Positions 62,127 to 64,000 of a stretch of 64,000 nucleotides of DNA are shown here, piece after piece. Source of the DNA: JACCYQ01 sp036675565 (GTDB lineage: Bacteria > Bacteroidota > Bacteroidia > Chitinophagales > Chitinophagaceae). The notes beneath the pieces are model-generated. The model did not search any database, was not told the DNA's origin, and saw only the letters and a list, made by a program, of their open reading frames with translations. A program made the translations under genes and the position numbers. The stretch lies in assembly GCA_036675565.1 (NCBI GenBank), contig JAKFER010000244.1, forward strand, positions 99,245-163,244. Direction: 5' to 3'. Position 1 is the stretch's first letter. Each line of letters begins with the position of its first letter.

Positions 62127-63560
62127 ATGGATAATAATGCTGAAATAATCTGGACCAATTGTTTAAGGATCATCAAGGATATTGTTGAATGGCAGCATTT
62201 TAAAACCTGGTTTGAACCAATCCAACCCATCTCGGTTAAAAATAATGTTCTTGTTATACAAGTTCCCAGTCAATTTTTCTTCGAATATCTTGAAGAACAT
62301 TATGTAAATTTATTAGCAAAGACTTTGAAGAGGGAAATGGGTAAAGAGGCCCAATTGGAATACCGGATAATGGTAGACAGTGGCAATACCCAGAACAAAC
62401 CTTTGACCATGAATGTTCCAGGTCACGGGTACAAAACATATGCTAATAACGAAATGGATTTTCCACTTGTCATAAATAATCCTGTAAAGAATCCATTTGT
62501 GATTCCGGGTCTGAAAAAAATGCAGATCGACCCGCAGTTAAATCCTATTTATACATTCGATTCTTTTATAGAAGGTGATTGCAATCGTGTTGCCCGGCGT
62601 GCCGGTAAAACTGTTGCTGAAAAACCGGGGGCTAACTCTTTTAACCCGTTGGTTATATATGGTGGTGTTGGATTAGGAAAAACACATTTGGCTCAGGCGA
62701 TAGGTAACGAAGTAAAAAGATTACATACCAATAAGGTTGTTTTATATGTAAGCTCGGAGAAATTCATCAACCAGTTCATGGATCACAGCCGCAACAATGC
62801 GATAAATGATTTCATCCATTTTTACCAGTTGATAGATGTATTGATCATTGATGATGTTCAGTTCTTTAATAAAGCAGAACGTTCGCAGGATGCATTCTTT
62901 GCCATCTTTAATCACCTGCATCAATCAGGTAAACAATTGGTGCTTACATCAGATAAATCACCAAAAGACCTGGAAGGTGTTCAGGAGCGTTTGTTGAGTC
63001 GTTTTCGCTGGGGACTCAGTGCTGATATGCAGGTGCCGGATTATGATACCCGTATTGAGATACTGGAGCGCAAAATGAAGAATGATGGGTTGGATATGCC
63101 AAAGGAAGTGGTAAAATATATTTCTTACAATATCAATAATAATGTAAGGGAACTGGAAGGTGCATTGATTTCCTTGTTGGCACAATCTTCGCTTAACAGG
63201 AGAGAAATTGACCTCGATTTGGCTAAAAAAGTATTACGCAATTTTGTAAAATCATCCAGCAAAGAAATCACGATTGAAACTATTCAGCGGATGGTTTGTG
63301 AATACTTTGATGTTTCTTATGACAAACTTTTGCAAAAGACCCGCAAACGGGAAATAGTTCAAGCCCGGCAAATCACCATGTTCCTGGCCAAATCATTCAC
63401 TAAAAATTCATTGAAAACAATTGGGGAACATTTTGGTGGCCGCGATCATACCACGGTTATCCATTCCTGCCAAACGGTAAAAGACCTGATGGATACGGAT
63501 ACGGTGTTCCGCGAAAATGTTTTGGAACTACAGCAAAAGGTGCAATTAGCAGCTATGTAA
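62127..63560 (+). CDS. dnaA: Chromosomal replication initiator DnaA
   Basis: AAA+ initiator ATPase that binds DnaA boxes and melts the origin. 477 residues in the usual four parts: N-terminal domain I (about 1-90, WTNCLRIIKDIVEWQHFKTWFEPI), a linker, the AAA+ domain III (Walker A YGGVGLGKTHLAQA at about 178-191; Walker B VLIIDDVQFF; sensor and box VII 'RLLSRFRWGL'), and DNA-binding domain IV with the signature GGRDHTTVIHSCQTV at about 441-455. All key residues are there; the start ATG at 62127 is preceded by DnaA-box-like sites. dnaN or gyrB do not follow; instead two tRNA genes do. Confidence 0.97.
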   Translation: MDNNAEIIWTNCLRIIKDIVEWQHFKTWFEPIQPISVKNNVLVIQVPSQFFFEYLEEHYVNLLAKTLKREMGKEAQLEYRIMVDSGNTQNKPLTMNVPGHGYKTYANNEMDFPLVINNPVKNPFVIPGLKKMQIDPQLNPIYTFDSFIEGDCNRVARRAGKTVAEKPGANSFNPLVIYGGVGLGKTHLAQAIGNEVKRLHTNKVVLYVSSEKFINQFMDHSRNNAINDFIHFYQLIDVLIIDDVQFFNKAERSQDAFFAIFNHLHQSGKQLVLTSDKSPKDLEGVQERLLSRFRWGLSADMQVPDYDTRIEILERKMKNDGLDMPKEVVKYISYNINNNVRELEGALISLLAQSSLNRREIDLDLAKKVLRNFVKSSSKEITIETIQRMVCEYFDVSYDKLLQKTRKREIVQARQITMFLAKSFTKNSLKTIGEHFGGRDHTTVIHSCQTVKDLMDTDTVFRENVLELQQKVQLAAM

Positions 63561-63647
63561 TTATTTACCATAGTTTTTTGGGTTATTAATTTTCAAATCT
63601 TTATTTTTGCCACCCCTTAAAACAGGGGAAATTGTTTCAGTCAGAAA

Positions 63648-63739
63648 GGTGAGGTGGATGAGTGGCTGAAATCAGTAGTTTGCTAAACTGCCGTACGGGT
63701 TAAACTGTACCGCGGGTTCGAATCCCGCCCTCACCGCCA
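63648..63739 (+). tRNA. tRNA-Ser(GCT)
   Basis: 92 nt with encoded CCA. Acceptor GGTGAGG (63648-63654) pairs with CCTCACC (63729-63735). Anticodon loop TTGCTAA has GCT at 63682-63684, stem GTAGT/ACTGC (one G-U). A long variable arm (about 63692-63712) forms the extra stem expected of tRNA-Ser, and the T-loop is GTTCGAATCCC. Decodes AGC/AGU. Confidence 0.95.
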
Positions 63740-63748
63740 GAAAATATT

Positions 63749-63825
63749 CGGGAAGTAGCGCAGGCCGGTAGCGCACCTGGTTTGGGACCAGGGGGTCGCA
63801 GGTTCGAATCCTGTCTTCCCGACCA
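63749..63825 (+). tRNA. tRNA-Pro(TGG)
   Basis: 77 nt with encoded CCA. Acceptor CGGGAAG (63749-63755) pairs with CTTCCCG (63815-63821). Anticodon arm CCTGG-TTTGGGA-CCAGG places TGG at 63783-63785, reading CCN proline codons. T-arm GCAGG-TTCGAAT-CCTGT is normal. Nine bp separate it from tRNA-Ser. Confidence 0.96.
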
Positions 63826-63829
63826 AAGG

Positions 63830-63863
63830 GTGGCCTCGATTTAAATCGGAGCCATCCTGATTT
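63830..63863 (+). repeat. Direct repeat copy 1 after tRNA-Pro
   Basis: 34 bp starting GTGGCCTCGATTTAAATCGG; a nearly identical copy lies at 63966-64000. The unit contains the palindrome CGATTTAAATCG and can fold as a hairpin. Confidence 0.75.
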
Positions 63864-63873
63864 AATAAAATCA

Positions 63874-63899
63874 GCACTTCAGCAATGAGGTGCTTTTTT
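63874..63899 (+). terminator. Terminator after the tRNA genes
   Basis: GCACTTCA (63874-63881) pairs with TGAGGTGC (63886-63893, one G-U) around a GCAA tetraloop, followed by six T. Ends the Ser-Pro tRNA transcript. Confidence 0.8.
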
Positions 63900-63931
63900 A
63901 TTGTAAAGAAAATGGAACGTACAGGTGCTCG

Positions 63932-63961
63932 CCCCGACTTGTATCGGGGTCTTCCCCACCA
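63932..63961 (+). pseudogene. Degenerate tRNA 3'-end-like fragment
   Basis: A hairpin CCCCGA...TCGGGG (63932-63949) in the place of a T-arm, followed by TCTTCCCCACCA, resembles the tRNA-Pro 3' end (TCTTCCCGACCA at 63814-63825) at a constant offset of 136 bp. No 5' half or anticodon arm exists upstream, so it is not a functional tRNA. Confidence 0.4.
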
Positions 63962-63965
63962 AAAC

Positions 63966-64000
63966 GTGGCCTCGATTTAAATCGGGGGCCATCCTGATTT
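63966..64000 (+). repeat. Direct repeat copy 2, runs to the window edge
   Basis: 35 bp; matches 63830-63863 apart from a few bases in the middle of the hairpin. The repeat may continue beyond the window. Confidence 0.75.

Noticed and set aside
63874..64000. CRISPR array suggested by repeated palindromic units
   Set aside because: Only two units, 136 bp apart, with a terminator and tRNA-like DNA between them; no regular spacers and no cas genes.
63749..64000. Integrated prophage or island at tRNA-Pro
   Set aside because: The 3' end is repeated but no integrase or phage gene is inside the window; kept only as a finding to check beyond the edge.

Overview
The window reads as a chromosomal segment of a Bacteroidota bacterium, most likely a member of the Chitinophagaceae or a close relative. 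This rests on AT-rich DNA with few Shine-Dalgarno sites, promoter-like TAnnTTTG boxes, a protein with a type IX secretion (T9SS) C-terminal sorting domain, small Bacteroidota-type families (DUF4293-like, carboxypeptidase-regulatory-like), and the dcw gene order typical of the phylum. The organism call is inferred from protein character only; no rRNA is present.

Layout. 1-2944: the start of yqgE (leaves the window), a histidine kinase and queA. 3042-19925: a complete dcw cluster on the + strand, mraZ-rsmH-ftsL-ftsI-murE-mraY-murD-ftsW-murG-murC-ftsQ-ftsA-ftsZ, ending in a strong terminator. It makes lipid II (murE has the meso-DAP signature), flips or polymerises it and builds the divisome; murF and ddl are not in it. 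20039-25181: a TIGR01777 epimerase, then on the - strand a fadN-type beta-oxidation enzyme, a membrane class III nucleotide cyclase and a metzincin-like protein translationally coupled to the cyclase. 25400-32095 (-): a lipoprotein, a 1283-residue AsmA-like protein and metG. 32262-35372 (+): two tandem LD-carboxypeptidases and oxyR. 35373-40461 (-): two related alpha/beta hydrolases flanking a TPR lipoprotein, then the potassium transporter kup. 40711-47350 (+): an exported protein, a membrane protein, purQ, a split DsbD pair and a small exported protein. 47417-47505: an 89-bp repeat-like element with inverted ends. 47541-54018: an ECF sigma factor, uvrA, a T9SS cargo protein, a DUF4293-like protein and glyA. 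54253-61570: an NDP-sugar pyrophosphorylase, a nitronate monooxygenase-like enzyme, small exported proteins, an ABC-2 transporter pair and a FAD-dependent enzyme. 62127-63560: dnaA, followed by tRNA-Ser(GCT), tRNA-Pro(TGG) and a partial duplication of the tRNA-Pro 3' flank that runs to the window edge.

Most of the window is core chromosome; I see no transposase, integrase, prophage or CRISPR array. The least conventional items are the fadN/cyclase/metzincin operon with a cyclase whose purine-selecting residues are non-canonical, the division of labour in the DsbD pair (the stand-alone N-domain keeps the redox cysteines and the fused one has lost them), the 43-residue tail after the FtsZ conserved peptide, and several dyads in otherwise compact control regions. 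None of these could be tested by search here.
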